NCBI GenBank assembly: GCA_009741485.1 | Contig: CM019218.1 | Span: forward strand, 41,025,894 to 41,089,893 | Source of the DNA: Malurus cyaneus samueli | Taxonomy: Eukaryota > Chordata > Aves > Passeriformes > Maluridae | Direction: 5' to 3' | DNA length: 64,000 nucleotides | In this document: in pieces, positions 13,858 through 26,900 of the stretch | How positions within the stretch are numbered: the first letter of the stretch is position 1 | Layout: each line of letters starts with the position of its first letter | Program-made: the position numbers and the translations under genes | The notes under the pieces: model-generated | What the model was told of the DNA's origin: nothing | Seen by the model: the letters and a program-made list of their open reading frames with translations, nothing else | Database searches by the model: none

Positions 13858-16800
13858 CACACATGGTCCTCTTGTCTTTAATACATTCAGCTCTTTGGGT
13901 ACCACTGGCTGGCAATCACAATCCAAACTACTCTGTTGTATTACATGTATTTCTCTCAGAGGGAAAAGAAAAGAAAAGATACATTAATAATGAAGCATTT
14001 TAAAGTAGTCAGCGTGACACACTTCCACTCAAATTGTAAGCCCCATCTGCCCAAGGGGTGGAAACACCAACACATTTCTCAAGTCTCAATTCTGAGAAAG
14101 TAAAGCTCCACATTCTGCTGAAAAAAAAAATCTACTGCATTTTGCTCAAAAGGAAGAGATATGTAGAAATAATCTGTGTAGATTTTGAAAGAATTAAAGC
14201 TTTGACTTTGTTCAAGTAAGCCTTGGTTCAAATCTTTTGCTGTCTCACAGTGCTGTCAAAACCAGCAAGAAGCCTGTGGATTCTGTGTGTCATAGAAATA
14301 GATCCTAGAAGGAATGGTAGAATTGTGATCTGACCACTCAAATAACCACTAGTCATAAGTCTATTCACAAAGCAGATCTCAGGAATAAGAGATTATGTAT
14401 GTTCTCAGTATTAGAACATTTTTAATGAGTTTCTTAAAAAAAGCAATGTATATTGAAAGCCTGAGAGAACTTGTTCTATGTTAAAGAATGCAGAAGTTAG
14501 GAACCATTAAAGAAGTTTCTTCTGTGAATTTCTTTGGAGTATGCCCAAGACACTGAAGCCGAGAATGAAGATTTTTGTGCAAGCTGTGGATATACTTCAG
14601 GGGTTAAAGCAATTAACCCTTTGAGGAAGTCTAAGGCTTTCCTGATCTGTACAGCATGGAGGGAAAAGAAAATACCAGCACAGTTCTTCTCAATTTCTGC
14701 ATGCCTAAAAAATGGAATATTAATCATGTAGGTTCACCAGTCAGGTTACATCTAAATTCCCCATGGTAAATGAGACTAAAGAAATGCAAACTATTCTAGT
14801 GCTGTACAATCCAGATGTAGTGATAATGCCCTGCTTGCTATTACCAACATTCCACAGCAATTAGGCAATTGTGGAAGAATCCTAAAACTATAGGAATAAA
14901 ATCAGATAGCCTCAAAGTGTGGTCCTGTCCTGTCATGTGACTGAAAGTGTAGGATTAAAGGAATTGCTATCACAGTGCTTCTTGTGCACTTTTTAGTTCA
15001 CAATTGAAAGAATTTTTTTTCCAAGTGTCAGTTATGCAGTTACAGCACAGGTTCTTGCCCTCCTGTGTGCGATTCCCAATCATCCAGGCTTTGCAGCCAA
15101 ACCCTGCTCTCAGTTCTGCCTGCAGAGACCCATTCCTGTCAGTCTGTCTGTGATAGACCAACAATAGGCAAAGAACATCTTCAATGTAAGAGCTTTTCGT
15201 TCCCAAGGAGTTGATTCCTTTGAAAATGTGGTAAATTTCTGTTACCTATTCTGCTTTATCAGATACAGCATGAGTTCAGAAGCCCTGTGGTTTGAGTACA
15301 TGCACAGAGGTACTTCAAAAACCACAGTTTCAGAGATTACTAAATACTAAAAACACCAAAAACCCCAGTACACCAACACACAGGGACTCTGAGCACTCAG
15401 AAATAAAATTTTGCAGGTCACTGGTAAAACCTTATGCTGGGATAAGTTAAATGAATTAAACCTCCCTCAACAATTCCTAATAGAAGTAACTCATTAATTC
15501 ATTCTATGATATTTTTTTTCCCCTGGTTATCAAAAGGGTCGTAGCAGTGAGGCATTCTCCAGCTCTGTTATCAGTCTCTGCTCCAATATTTAACCTGCAT
15601 CTAGGAACATCTTTTTGCTTCTTTATCAACCTGCCTGGCAAGGAAAAAACCTCTTTTCTTCCTCAGCCCTTGTAGGCATACAGGTGTAACTTCTTACTCC
15701 TGTAGCATCTGTAATAGCTGTGTATGTGGAAAAACAACAAATATATTGAAACTGTCCTCTGCTGATGGTCAGGCACATCCTTACGGAGCACCCTTCCCCA
15801 GGAGGGAATCAGGCACAGGAACAAGGACACTTGTCCACAAGTGCAGATGGTAAGACCATGTAATACAGTTGTAAGCTTGCACATCGCATGCCCTAAAGAG
15901 ACTTGCTCTTTCAAACACACCAGCACAGCCTTGCTTTCTGCTCCATACTGCATGAACTCATTCTAGTTTTCAAAAACATAACCTAGATGTAAAAGCAACC
16001 TGTGCACAAAAAGTTACTAAGAAAATAATTTGAATTATGATGGTACTAACAAGGTAAGCCCTTCATTTTCGAAGCATTTGTGTACATTAAAAAAGGACAG
16101 CTACTACATAAAAAAAAAGAGTGTGATCAAAGAATAAGATTAACTTTGATAAATGACAGTCTACAAGGAGTGAGGGCTCCTATAACCTAATAGAGACACC
16201 TCCCTTTGTTTCATTTCCCTCTTCATCCGCTCAGTTGGGAGGTTCTGTAGATGCAATGCCCTTTTCACACTGGGCTTGTTCTAATTGAGATCTGTAAGTA
16301 GTGAAATATGGTTTGGTATTACTCTTAATTAAGTACAGCTCTTTCCACTCAGAGCACTATTCTGTCAGCTTGAGGGAGCACCAAGAACTGTCAAAACAGA
16401 CACCTTGAATTAGCACAGAAGTCATTTGTGCTGACATGGGTAATGTAAGCAGATTGTCCCACTTTTCCACCCACTGAATTCTTGCTGCTAATCTAATTAA
16501 TACCCTCTGATTATTTCAGATGGTCACTTGGCAAGTGACAACAGAGATAAAAGGCTTGGGCACGTTGTGACATGTACCTGGGTTTGATCTGCCCCATTTC
16601 CAGCACACTTTTCTTTGTGTATTTCTCTCCTCCTCTGTCACCCTTGTTACTTTTCACCTCTTGCAAACATGGCACCTCTGCTTCTCGGGTTTTTGGAGTA
16701 CTGAGACGCAAAGAACCTGGCTGAATTGGAAGCCAAATAACATCCTTTGTTTTCCCTACATTTTTCAACGTATCACCTCTGTTTTCCTACGTGTCCTTTT

Positions 16801-19800
16801 CCCTTTTTTAGCATCCTTTTTCACCTCTTCAATACTACCCGGTCCTCATTTTGCCTGTAGGTTTTTCATGCAGCCCTTGCAAACTCATGCACCTCCTACA
16901 GGAACAGCGCTGGTCTGGAGGTGACAGTGAGGGCTGAGGGCCAGGCTGTGCTGGGGACAATCCATGGAGCAGGAGGACAGCCCTCACCTGGAGAACTGGC
17001 AGGATGAGTATGTGAAGATACAAGGGGCAAAGCAAACAAGGAGGATGCAGATTTGGCACAATGTATGCTATTTCTTGCTTTATGTCTGGCTGTATCCATA
17101 CATTCTGGGAACAAATAAGAGCCACTGAAGGGGCAGGGTGGTGGCTCCTTTGCCAAGTACAAAGAGAATATATTTTCTCATTCTCATTCTCCTACTCCTT
17201 CACCTCAGACTGAAGCTAAACAAAGCCATGAACAATTATAGCAAAACAACAAGGAAAACTACTGGAGAAGACCTGGAAGATTATAACATTGACATTTTCA
17301 GTAATGAGAGAAGACCACATAGACAAAAGAGGTCTCTTTCCAAGAGAAGTGATACAGCAAAACACTGAGTAACCCAAGAATTAAAGTTAGGTACTAAGCG
17401 TGTGTGTGATAGATCTCACAGATGAGAATCTTTTGTAGTGTTCTGTTACAATGGAAACAGGAAAAGCTGCACAAACACAAGAGAATGGAAGCAAACAAGA
17501 GCATCTCTGCAGAATGGATCAGTTCAGGAAAATTACGGTGTACCATAGGGGGTGAGTGGAGCAGAGTACATTGAATGCAAAAGTGGTGATTGTCAACCTT
17601 TTATTTCCACCTTTCTTTCACCCCTTACAAGTGACTCATCTGCATTCAGAAAGCACTGCCCACATAACTAACATTGTTCTTGTAAAACATCTGATTCCAA
17701 TTCCACCTTACTCAGTTGGAAAAAAAACGGGGTAATTTTGAAGACATCCCTAAAAGTTAAGTAAGGTCCATGAAGCGATTGCAGAGAATAAATCCAGTTA
17801 TATTTTTTTAACCTGAATTTCCCATGGCAAGAAAACATAGTATGACTAATAGAGTTCGTATGAAAACATAGCCCTATGATATAAAGTTTCTCCTTATTTG
17901 AAAAGCAATAGTACAGCTGTGTATTTTCTTTTATGCACACTCTACTGGAGTAGAGCAGGATTCCTTAATTCCTTAACACAAAGCTCAAGAGTAAAACTCT
18001 ACCAAGCCAAATATTTCACAAAGGTCTCGTTGTGTTGGAACAATTTAACATGCTACTGGCAATAAATACAATAATCGCATTCAGTTAGACAGAAAAATAA
18101 AGACAGGGCCCTGAATTCTTTATCAGCATAGGTCTTTCAGTAGCTCGAAAACATTCCCTCATTATTTGCACCGTCCCATTTCCTCTTCAGGGAGTCACTA
18201 GAGGGCATCATCACCTACCCAATCCTGCCTGCAGACCAGGTCAGAGCTGTCATACCCCACCCTCCTCAAGCTATTCTGCTGTCCGTAGGAGCGCCTTCTG
18301 CAGAGCTCTGAAAACTCCAGCCCTGGCACAGGGGGTACCGTAGGACACCATGGAAATTACCTACTTTGGGTTCCAGCAGAGAGGAGAATCCAGGAGTGCT
18401 CTGTGCCCTTTAAGCAGAGGAGCATGGAGCACTCCCCCCCTGGTTGGCTCTGTCAGCTTTGCAAGCAGCTCCCTCTCAACCATCTCTGAAAAATGGCACA
18501 ACTAAACAGAGCTGTCCATCAACTGCCCGCACTTCTTCGTGGGGTTATTTTTAAAAACACTCACATAGCAACTTTTCCAAATTGCCCTGACCATTTGGAA
18601 AGACAGAGTGCTGCATGGAGTGTGAGAAGATGAGCAGCTTTGTTAGACCCAGGGCAGGAATCCTCTCCCAGATTCCTCCTCTGTGTGTCTACTGTGCGGC
18701 AGTCCTGCAACAACCCCGATTCCCATTTTTATGCAAGGGTTCTCAGAGTGAACACGAGGTCCTCATCCATCAGAGGACTTGGAAGGAAGATCCCTTTTTC
18801 CAGGAAATTAGGGAGTTCAGAGAGACTGTGGACTAATAACACATTGGCTTATGGCATGCAAAATCCACCTGTCTCACCAGGGTCTTCGAAGAGCAGCTTT
18901 GGACCACCTCCAAAGCCTGGAGCAGCACGAAAACCACCTGAATTTCCAGTGTTGGAAACACCTGTTATACAAGAAACAGGTCCATAGGTCATAAAGAGTT
19001 TGTTGCATTCTGATTTTCACCTGGGATTTTCCCTTCAGAGGGTGGGTACGTGGAGTTGCTCTATCAAGGCTGACTCCCAAGTGCGTATTTCAGTTTGGAG
19101 GGAATAAATAAGCAAAGGTGAATAAAACCCCTGCCCTGCACTATGAGCCATGGTGTACCTGGCAAAATGTGCAAGAGGGCAGCTTTATCAGCTCGTTGAC
19201 CAAAACAGACTGAATGCTGGAAGTACAAGAGGAACTGAAGGGGACATTGATAACTGTGTAGGAGCAGTACTGTAAAAGGCAAGTAAGGTAAGCAGGTAGG
19301 GAGCGAAGAAAAGAAGGGAAAAACATTGGAACTACATCCCAATTAAAGAGGGAAAACATTCAAATTGAGGCACAAATGATCTCATCTTCAGCTTCATTGT
19401 CCAAGGCCTGAAAAAGACAGCACATTTGTGACAGAAAAATCAATAAACTGCACTCATGTGGGGTCACCATTTTGGGTGTCAGAAACTCCAAACCTGGTTA
19501 AAAACCTCTGTGAACATTTCAGGTAACTTTCTGGGATGAAAATTACCAAAGTTTTCATGGAGTATCAAGAAAAAAAAATCACATTAGAATAAAAACTTAC
19601 TGGATTTTTCTCTATCTACTGAAAGGCAAATGTTTCTGTGGACTGGCTCCTACCTTTCTGTGCACAGACAATGGGAGGACACTCAGTGATTATTATTCAC
19701 TAAAGCAGAAGTACAGCCTCAGTCATCCTAAAAGAAACCCACCCATTCCCAGGACAACAGTGCTTACTCACAAGCCAGCATTTAGATATGCAAATAACAA

Positions 19801-20286
19801 CATATTGTTATCAGCAGTTTGTCCAATAATATTTCCTTTGTTTCATCAAAAAGGCGTATCAGTTTTGTGCAGTTGGCAGTGAATATGCAAAGAGGAATTT
19901 GCAAAAGCGAGACCAGCCAGAACAGCAGCCTCTGCCAGTCTGATTGCAGGCATGGCTGATGTCAGCCCATGCATCAGAAGGTTAGGGTGCTAATGACTTG
20001 TTGATGTGTTTGACATTATGCAGCTATCTCTGAGCAGGTATTTTCACAGCAAGTGTTGTTTTTATAGATGTTGCCCTATTACTCATGAGCTGGAAGTTTC
20101 AAAGGAAAATTTGGAAAACAAGATAAAAGCTCAAGGGGACAGGGAAAAAAAGAGAGAGAAAGCTTGTCTGAATCTTCATATTACTCAGTCCAAAACATAG
20201 AAACGTGAAATACCATGTCCTTGGTCACAAGCCTGTTAAAAAGCCAGAAATACCGGACAATTCAACTCATCTTCTCAGCTACAGTA
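13858..20286. other. No gene seen; one candidate regulatory patch
   Basis: About 6.4 kb without a recognisable gene or repeat. The 19780-19980 part (ATATGCAAATAAC octamer-like word, a second ATATGCAAAG, TGATGTCAGC) has the look of conserved non-coding DNA. Confidence 0.6.
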
Positions 20287-20350
20287 GTAGAATCATTGAA
20301 TAGTTTAGGACCTTTAAATGCCATCCTGTCCTACCCCCTGTAATGAGCAG
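20287..20350 (-). mobile_element. Small CR1 LINE 3' scrap
   Basis: AGAATCATTGAATAGTTTAG, then GACCTTTAAATGCCATCCTG and ACCCCCTGTAATGAGCAGGG, matches the reverse complement of the CR1 3' terminus. Only about 65 bp are recognisable. Confidence 0.75.
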
Positions 20351-20479
20351 GGAAGAGTCATTTGTTTATATTCATGTGTGCATAATCAGCTGCAGTCCTT
20401 GAACAGAAGTTAAAACATATTCAAAAAAGAGGAGAGAATTTGAAGTAATAGATCTAACTAAATTATCATCCTGAAATAA

Positions 20480-20940
20480 TCCGGCCAGTTTATCTTCTTT
20501 GGGGTTTTTTGGTCTGTCTTTCCTTTGGAGATTTGCAAGACAACTTTTAGAGCCTAATTAACTTTTTGCATGAAGATGAACTCCTTTCATTTTGGAGAAT
20601 TAATCACATTTAATCTGCAGACACTAGCCATTATAACAAATCTGTCTGTCCACTGTAACAGCAGGATTATGAAAAAATAAATGGAAAGTGACATTCACAT
20701 TAGCTGGAGAGTGTTTTTGGCAGTCATCAACTGGCTTTTCTAGTTGCTATGACTTTAACCCATCATCACTTTTTCATTACAAGTGCCCGAGCAGTGGAGT
20801 AGGTTAGGCTGCCAAGCAGCTTTTTCAGGCATTTATTATGACAGTAATATTTATGTTTGAAGTTATCAAGCCGTTTCTGAGCTAATTGCTGTCTTAAAAA
20901 CAGAGCTGCATGCTGTCAGCTACAGACCAGCTTTGTGGGG
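20480..20940. promoter_or_regulatory. Candidate conserved non-coding element
   Basis: About 460 bp of balanced, non-repetitive AT-rich DNA with homeodomain-like words (CCTAATTAAC, GAATTAATCACATTTAATC, GAGCTAATTGC) and no simple repeats. Enhancer role is inferred only. Confidence 0.25.
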
Positions 20941-23900
20941 CAGTTTTGGGGTCAATGTTCTTCAGGCACAGAGGAGTCGATTGCAAAAGGAGGAATCATC
21001 AATGCATTTTGGGCTGCATATCCAAAGAATTTTTTTTCCAGAAGTGAAGGTGCTGGAAAAAAATGACATATTCTCACAAAGGACTTTGCATAAAAGCAAA
21101 AATGTGGGTATCTGTATGAGAAGGCAAGACTACTGACACAGCTAAATATGTCTGAGAAAGGGGGGAAGGGGTGAATGGAGGAAGGTGGACCGGGGAAGAA
21201 CAAGTTCTCTGTAGATAAAAGGATTAAGAACTACGGAATATATTTCCATAACCATGCCAAAGAAAAAGACATACATTGTTATATTTTGCACTTCAGCCAG
21301 AAGTGCAATCAGTGCTTTGCAGAACACATGCAGAAATATGGCTGCCTAGGAGAGTATGTGTTCTAGGGTGATTCATATCAGCTAAATAAAGGTAATTAAA
21401 GATATAAAAGACTGAAGCAGTAAAAACAGGACTGAGCTATTTAACCAAGTGTGACAGCTTTGCATGACTGATTATTCATGAACTACTCCTAGGTAGTTAA
21501 GAAACTTAAAATGTGATTCATAATCTCTAGAAAGAAAACAAGCTATTTATTAAGACATCTAATTTTGTGGCACTCCTGAAACTAGTACAAATATTTGAAT
21601 TTCTGTCTATAAAGTTTCTGAAAAACATGAGTACCCATACACCCATTCACATAAGGCATATATATGTATACATATACATCCCTTAGCTGGCGGTTAGCAG
21701 GTAGGCACCAATATAAGCAATGCAAATGCATATTCCAAAAGCATTAGGCAATTAGTTATTATTTCTACCTAATTCTTGACATGTATTTTTATGGAGATCA
21801 AGTCTATCAACCAAGGAATGCTAAATCAGCAGGCCTTTATAAAAGAGAAATGATCCACAATATTATCCTCTGGTCAGGCTGAAAGCTCTACTCTTCCCAG
21901 GTATGTAATGGTGTAGTACACTAAATTTTTATCATAAAGTGTATTAAAAACTCTTCATTAACTCTTCACATGCAGTAATTTCTGCTCATTTACTCCATTA
22001 GTTAGCTGCTAATACTGAGTGCACTGAAAGCACATGGACCTGGGGGGGTTAATGTAAGAGCCACTACAACCCTATGAATTACCAGTTCATTGCACAGCAC
22101 ATAGAAAATCCCTACTGACAGCTCACAAGTTCATAATGAACCAAACATATATAATTCTACAGAATTATCTGTTAACAAAAAAACCTACACTAATTCTTGT
22201 TTATTCATCTGGGCATCACAGCAGGATAAGAGATAAGTGCTCATTTACATGTCATTTGGGCTTTTGTTGTTTTCTTTTTTATTTCACCTGCACTTTCTGC
22301 TGCGAAGCATGACTATTTCTCTTGGTTTGTTGGGATTTTTTTCTTTTACTGATGAGATACAGTATAAAAATATATTTGAAGTCATGCTGTTATAAGCATG
22401 CTTTATCATGAGCCTGCTTTAAATTAGATATAAAACAAACACCAGGAAAAAGACATTTGCCATAAAATATTGTTGTCTGACTGTTGAATGCTGTAATGGG
22501 ATATTGCTACAGTTGCCAGCACATTTGCTGTTGAACTGTTCAGATATTATGTGGAAGAGATTTCCCTGGAATCTCTTCCTGAATCAAACAGTAAATTTCA
22601 CAGGCTAGCTTAAACATGGATAGTCCAGTTTTTCTTTCAGGTTAAATCATGGCACAGCTTCTTCAGGATCACTTTTGGCATTACTGCATTTTAGTAAGAT
22701 TTTCTTTTATCCTATGCTACTCGTATTGAAGAAGAAAAATAAGGTATTTTCTATAAGCACCAAAAAACACCCAAAGAAAAGAAACCACCCAAAGCCCCCC
22801 CGAATCCTACCTCTAAACCCCCTTCATACTGATTTCTACAGTTTTTTTAATCTCATTTTTTCCTTCAGTACTTCATTAATAATTTATAGCAATATTTCTA
22901 ACATTTGTTCTGTTTTGATTACAACTACAAAGTTTCCAGGAACAAAACAAAGCTTATATTTAAAAAAAATACTTCATGGCTTATGAATATGGAAATCACT
23001 TTTAAAAACAGAGGGGCCCTTTACAAGGTTGCTGCTATACCTGACTCCACTGCAGCCTTGCCTTTCTTTGCCACCAATTAATAAATGCAGCTGAAGGAAA
23101 AGGACAGAGTTTGCAAGGAATTGGCAACATGATGTTCAACTTTCTCTCCTTTCACTGGCTAAAGCTTTCTTTCTCTTACTATAGCCTGAGGATAAATAGT
23201 CATAATAACGGAATATATTCTCATTTTCCTTATGGAAATTTTGTGGAATTTAATGTCTAATCTTTCTGTAAAAGCTTTTAAAAGCCTATGCCATTCTGCT
23301 ACAGCAATATCCCTCTTTAAGAGTCATTAGGATGAATTACAACATCCTATTAAAAAAAAAAGTATTTGTGCATGACTTGAAAATATTTTTACTGAACTTT
23401 GCAGAATTTCCTCCTTTTTCTGCTCAACATGACATATCCAGACATTAAATGGAGTTTTGAATCTATGTCCTCAAAGGTACCAACAGCTGTATCACAGGAT
23501 AAATAAAATAAAGGCAGGTCTACTCCCAGAAAAACACATGCAGCTATGCAAAACATAAGTTAATGTTATGCTTATGGGATTAGATGTGGAAGATACTCAT
23601 GGAGGTTGTCTATGCTGCCTCTTTTTTTATGAAGGTTGGAAATACCTAGAGACAAATGTAGTCAATACAAAGGACAGTATCTGTGGTTCCATGTGGTACC
23701 TGTCCCTGGACAGCAGAACTTCCTGTGTTCTGAGCACCTGCTCTGCATTATCCTCCAAACCTGCTTTGTTTCAAGAGATCTTTGTAATAGCAGAACAATT
23801 AGCCTCAGTGTTTTTATACTGCAACATTGTCAGCCCAAGAGAGGAAGATACACAATGCAAATGATGACCTGAGGACTTGGGAATTTAATATGCAAAAACA

Positions 23901-26900
23901 CCACATGCAAACTTTGGTGGGTAGAGATCCCTGTAATATGTATGAGTGCTCGGTTTAGAGCAAGATGGAGTGATCATGCTGGTATAAATCATTGCATAAA
24001 CGTGGAACATCCCTCTCTGACCTTCTGGATTCAGCCTGGCTCTGAACAAGCAACACTGACCCCCAAATTACCATGTTGACAGTCAGAAATACTCTGGAAG
24101 AAAGACAGCGGGCAGGGTTTTAGCTGGAGTCAAGGCAATTGGGTTCTATGACAAACGTTTTCAGTGCATGATAAAAAGTGTTTGTGGTATCTAATAAACT
24201 CATTATCTGGTTCACATAGGTACTCACTGCTGTTATTATTCTTGTGGTTAATAGTAGTAATGCTAATAACAGTCTGCCAGTCAGTGGAGACTGGGCTCTG
24301 TAGGGAAAAAAAAAAAAAGGCAGAACAATTCTCAAAGAACTTATGCTGGAAAAAAATTTCGAAGTTTATTTATTTATTTACCTGAGGGGTCATGTATCAC
24401 TGCCACATAGAGATTTAAAGCAGAGCAAACAAAAGCAAAATAAAAGCAGCTTGTTTGTCTTTATCAGCATATGACCTGGAGAGTGCACGAAGCTGATACT
24501 CTGCCTGCTGATTGCCCCTGTGGCAGGGCAGTAACAGACAGACAGGTGTGGCAGCCCTTCACTGCTAATCTCTTCATCAGCCCGGCATCAATGGGTAGAG
24601 CTCATGAATCAGAGTCCAAAGGGTGGATATGAGAATTATCTTGCTGCTACCTACAGAAATGGAGGTGCCATGTCTCCTGTAAGCAGGGCCATTTAATCCA
24701 CATTGGTCCCTGCCCTCCAGAGTACAGGGACCTCCTCGGTGAGGAAAATGGACAGAATAAATCCAGCAATGTTAGGACAAGAAGTTATCCACTTGACAGG
24801 GGAGAAGAGCCACAAATTCTCATCATTAAGGTAAAAGCAACAGTGCTGCAAGCTCGCCAAGGGCTCAGCTAAAAAGGCAGCCCTCAGCCTGGGGTGCTGG
24901 AGTGCCAGGTGGTTTTGTCACCCCTAATTCCCCAGGACTGCAAAGCCCACTCTGTTTGCAAATCCTGCCCCATGTCCCTGCACACGAACTAAAACCTGCT
25001 GTCCCCAGGACCATTGGACTCCCTCTCTCCATGCAGACTGCTAGTGGGGAGCAGCCCATCCTAAAACATGCCAGGAACTGCTGGAAAAGTGTGCCAGGGA
25101 TGTTGTGAAAGTGTAATGGCATAAACAACCAGGCAAGGGGTGTTTTTCCCTTGTTCAATTTAGCAGCTCAGATAGAACCACAGGGGCCAAACACATTTAG
25201 TTCCCATCAGAGTTTCCCAGAGTGATCATGTCCAAGTGCCAGCTCTGTGCAGAACAGACCAGATCCAGCTCTGCTGACACCTCGTTCTTTTCAGCAGACT
25301 TAGAGGAATTTGGTCAGATATGAGAAACATTGCTGGCTTGAACTGCCCAAATTCTTGAGACTTTACTGGAAACATTCAGTGGGAAAGAGATCAGCTACTG
25401 TAAAATTTTTATCATTCTCTCCTCCAGCCTGGTTTAGATGTGCTTTCTGAAGGGCTCCAGACAAAATATTTTGCTTTTTTGTCATTACTTTTTTTGCTTC
25501 AGCTTGAAATTAAAACAAAAATGTTAAAAAAAAAAAGGTTTGCTTTTAGAAACTATGAATGCATAGTGCTTGAATGGGTAAAGAAAAAGGGGATTTTTCT
25601 TTTAATCAACTTGCCAAAATTAATTTTGCAGCAAAATTATTCCTCCCTCAATTCTGTCTTTCCTTCTTCAGTTGAACTTACACTGAAATAACACTCTTAA
25701 TCCCTAAGAAGCATCAATATTTTTGCTGTAAAGCATTGCACAACTTGTGGTATGGACTAATGCCATGCATTAGCCATGAAGCAAGGTTTGACGTAGCTAA
25801 AGAACATCAAGTACAATACCACGTTTTATCAAAACCAAACAGCAGAACAATGCACACAAGGCTCTCACAAATATACCAGACCCATCAGATTTCAATCTGA
25901 TAAAGTCAATACAGAGCAGAAATACAGGGTACAGTCTGTCTTCATTAACACAGAAATAGGCACAGCAATTCCACTCTCCCTCTGCCATGCTCTTAACCCA
26001 ACAGACGGGGGGACCAGCCTCTTAGGCTGAAATACTGTGAGTTAGGAATTCAAACATCTGTGTTTTTCCACCAGAGCTCACATCCCTCACAAATGCCTTG
26101 GTAGGGATTAGCCCTTCCCCAGGCAGACAGACCATGGAGCCTTTTGGTTTCTTGGGAGCGCCTCGCCACAGACCTTCAGCAAGGCACTGCCTTCTATCCC
26201 CATCTCTGCCCGCAGCTGAAAGGGAGGCACCCACACAATTAACCAGTCAGCTGGCAGAGCCTAAACACCCATCCCATGGCCTGCTGTGGTTTGATGTGAC
26301 CCCTTTAACAAGGAAGAAACACGTTAAAACAGAGCACGGAGTGCACTGGAGTGAGAAGGCGGAGAGCAGGAGAGGGGAGGGCTGAGCCCTGGGTGGCTCA
26401 GCAGTGCCCAGCACAGCCATCCCTCTGCTCCTGCCCTGCTGTCAGCTCCAGGAGCACCCAGGACACAGGGCTGCATCCCCAGGGTGTACAGGAGGCAGCA
26501 CGGTGTGTCAGACCCCAGCTGCTCTGACCCAGAGCTCACAGGCCTGGCCATGGTGGCACAGAGTCCTGCATGGGCCATTGCCTTGGGGTCCATCCCATCT
26601 CCTGGAAGGGGTGGCTGCTGGCCACACACACACAATTCAAGAGCCACCCATGTCTGAGCACACTAAATGAAAGCTACCATGGGTCCATGTGCATGCCCAC
26701 TGGGCACAATCTCTCATGGCACAGGCTGTCTATCTCGACAATTGCCCGTGTGCCTTTCATTGTCAGCACAGCAGCAAAAGATGTGATCAGATGTTTCAGT
26801 TTGCTGTCAGGGTGACAAGCAGCACCGTGCAAAATTGTGTAAGCCAGTCCAAAGATCAGAAAAAAACATCAACCTTAGAGCAGAGATCCACATAACGATG

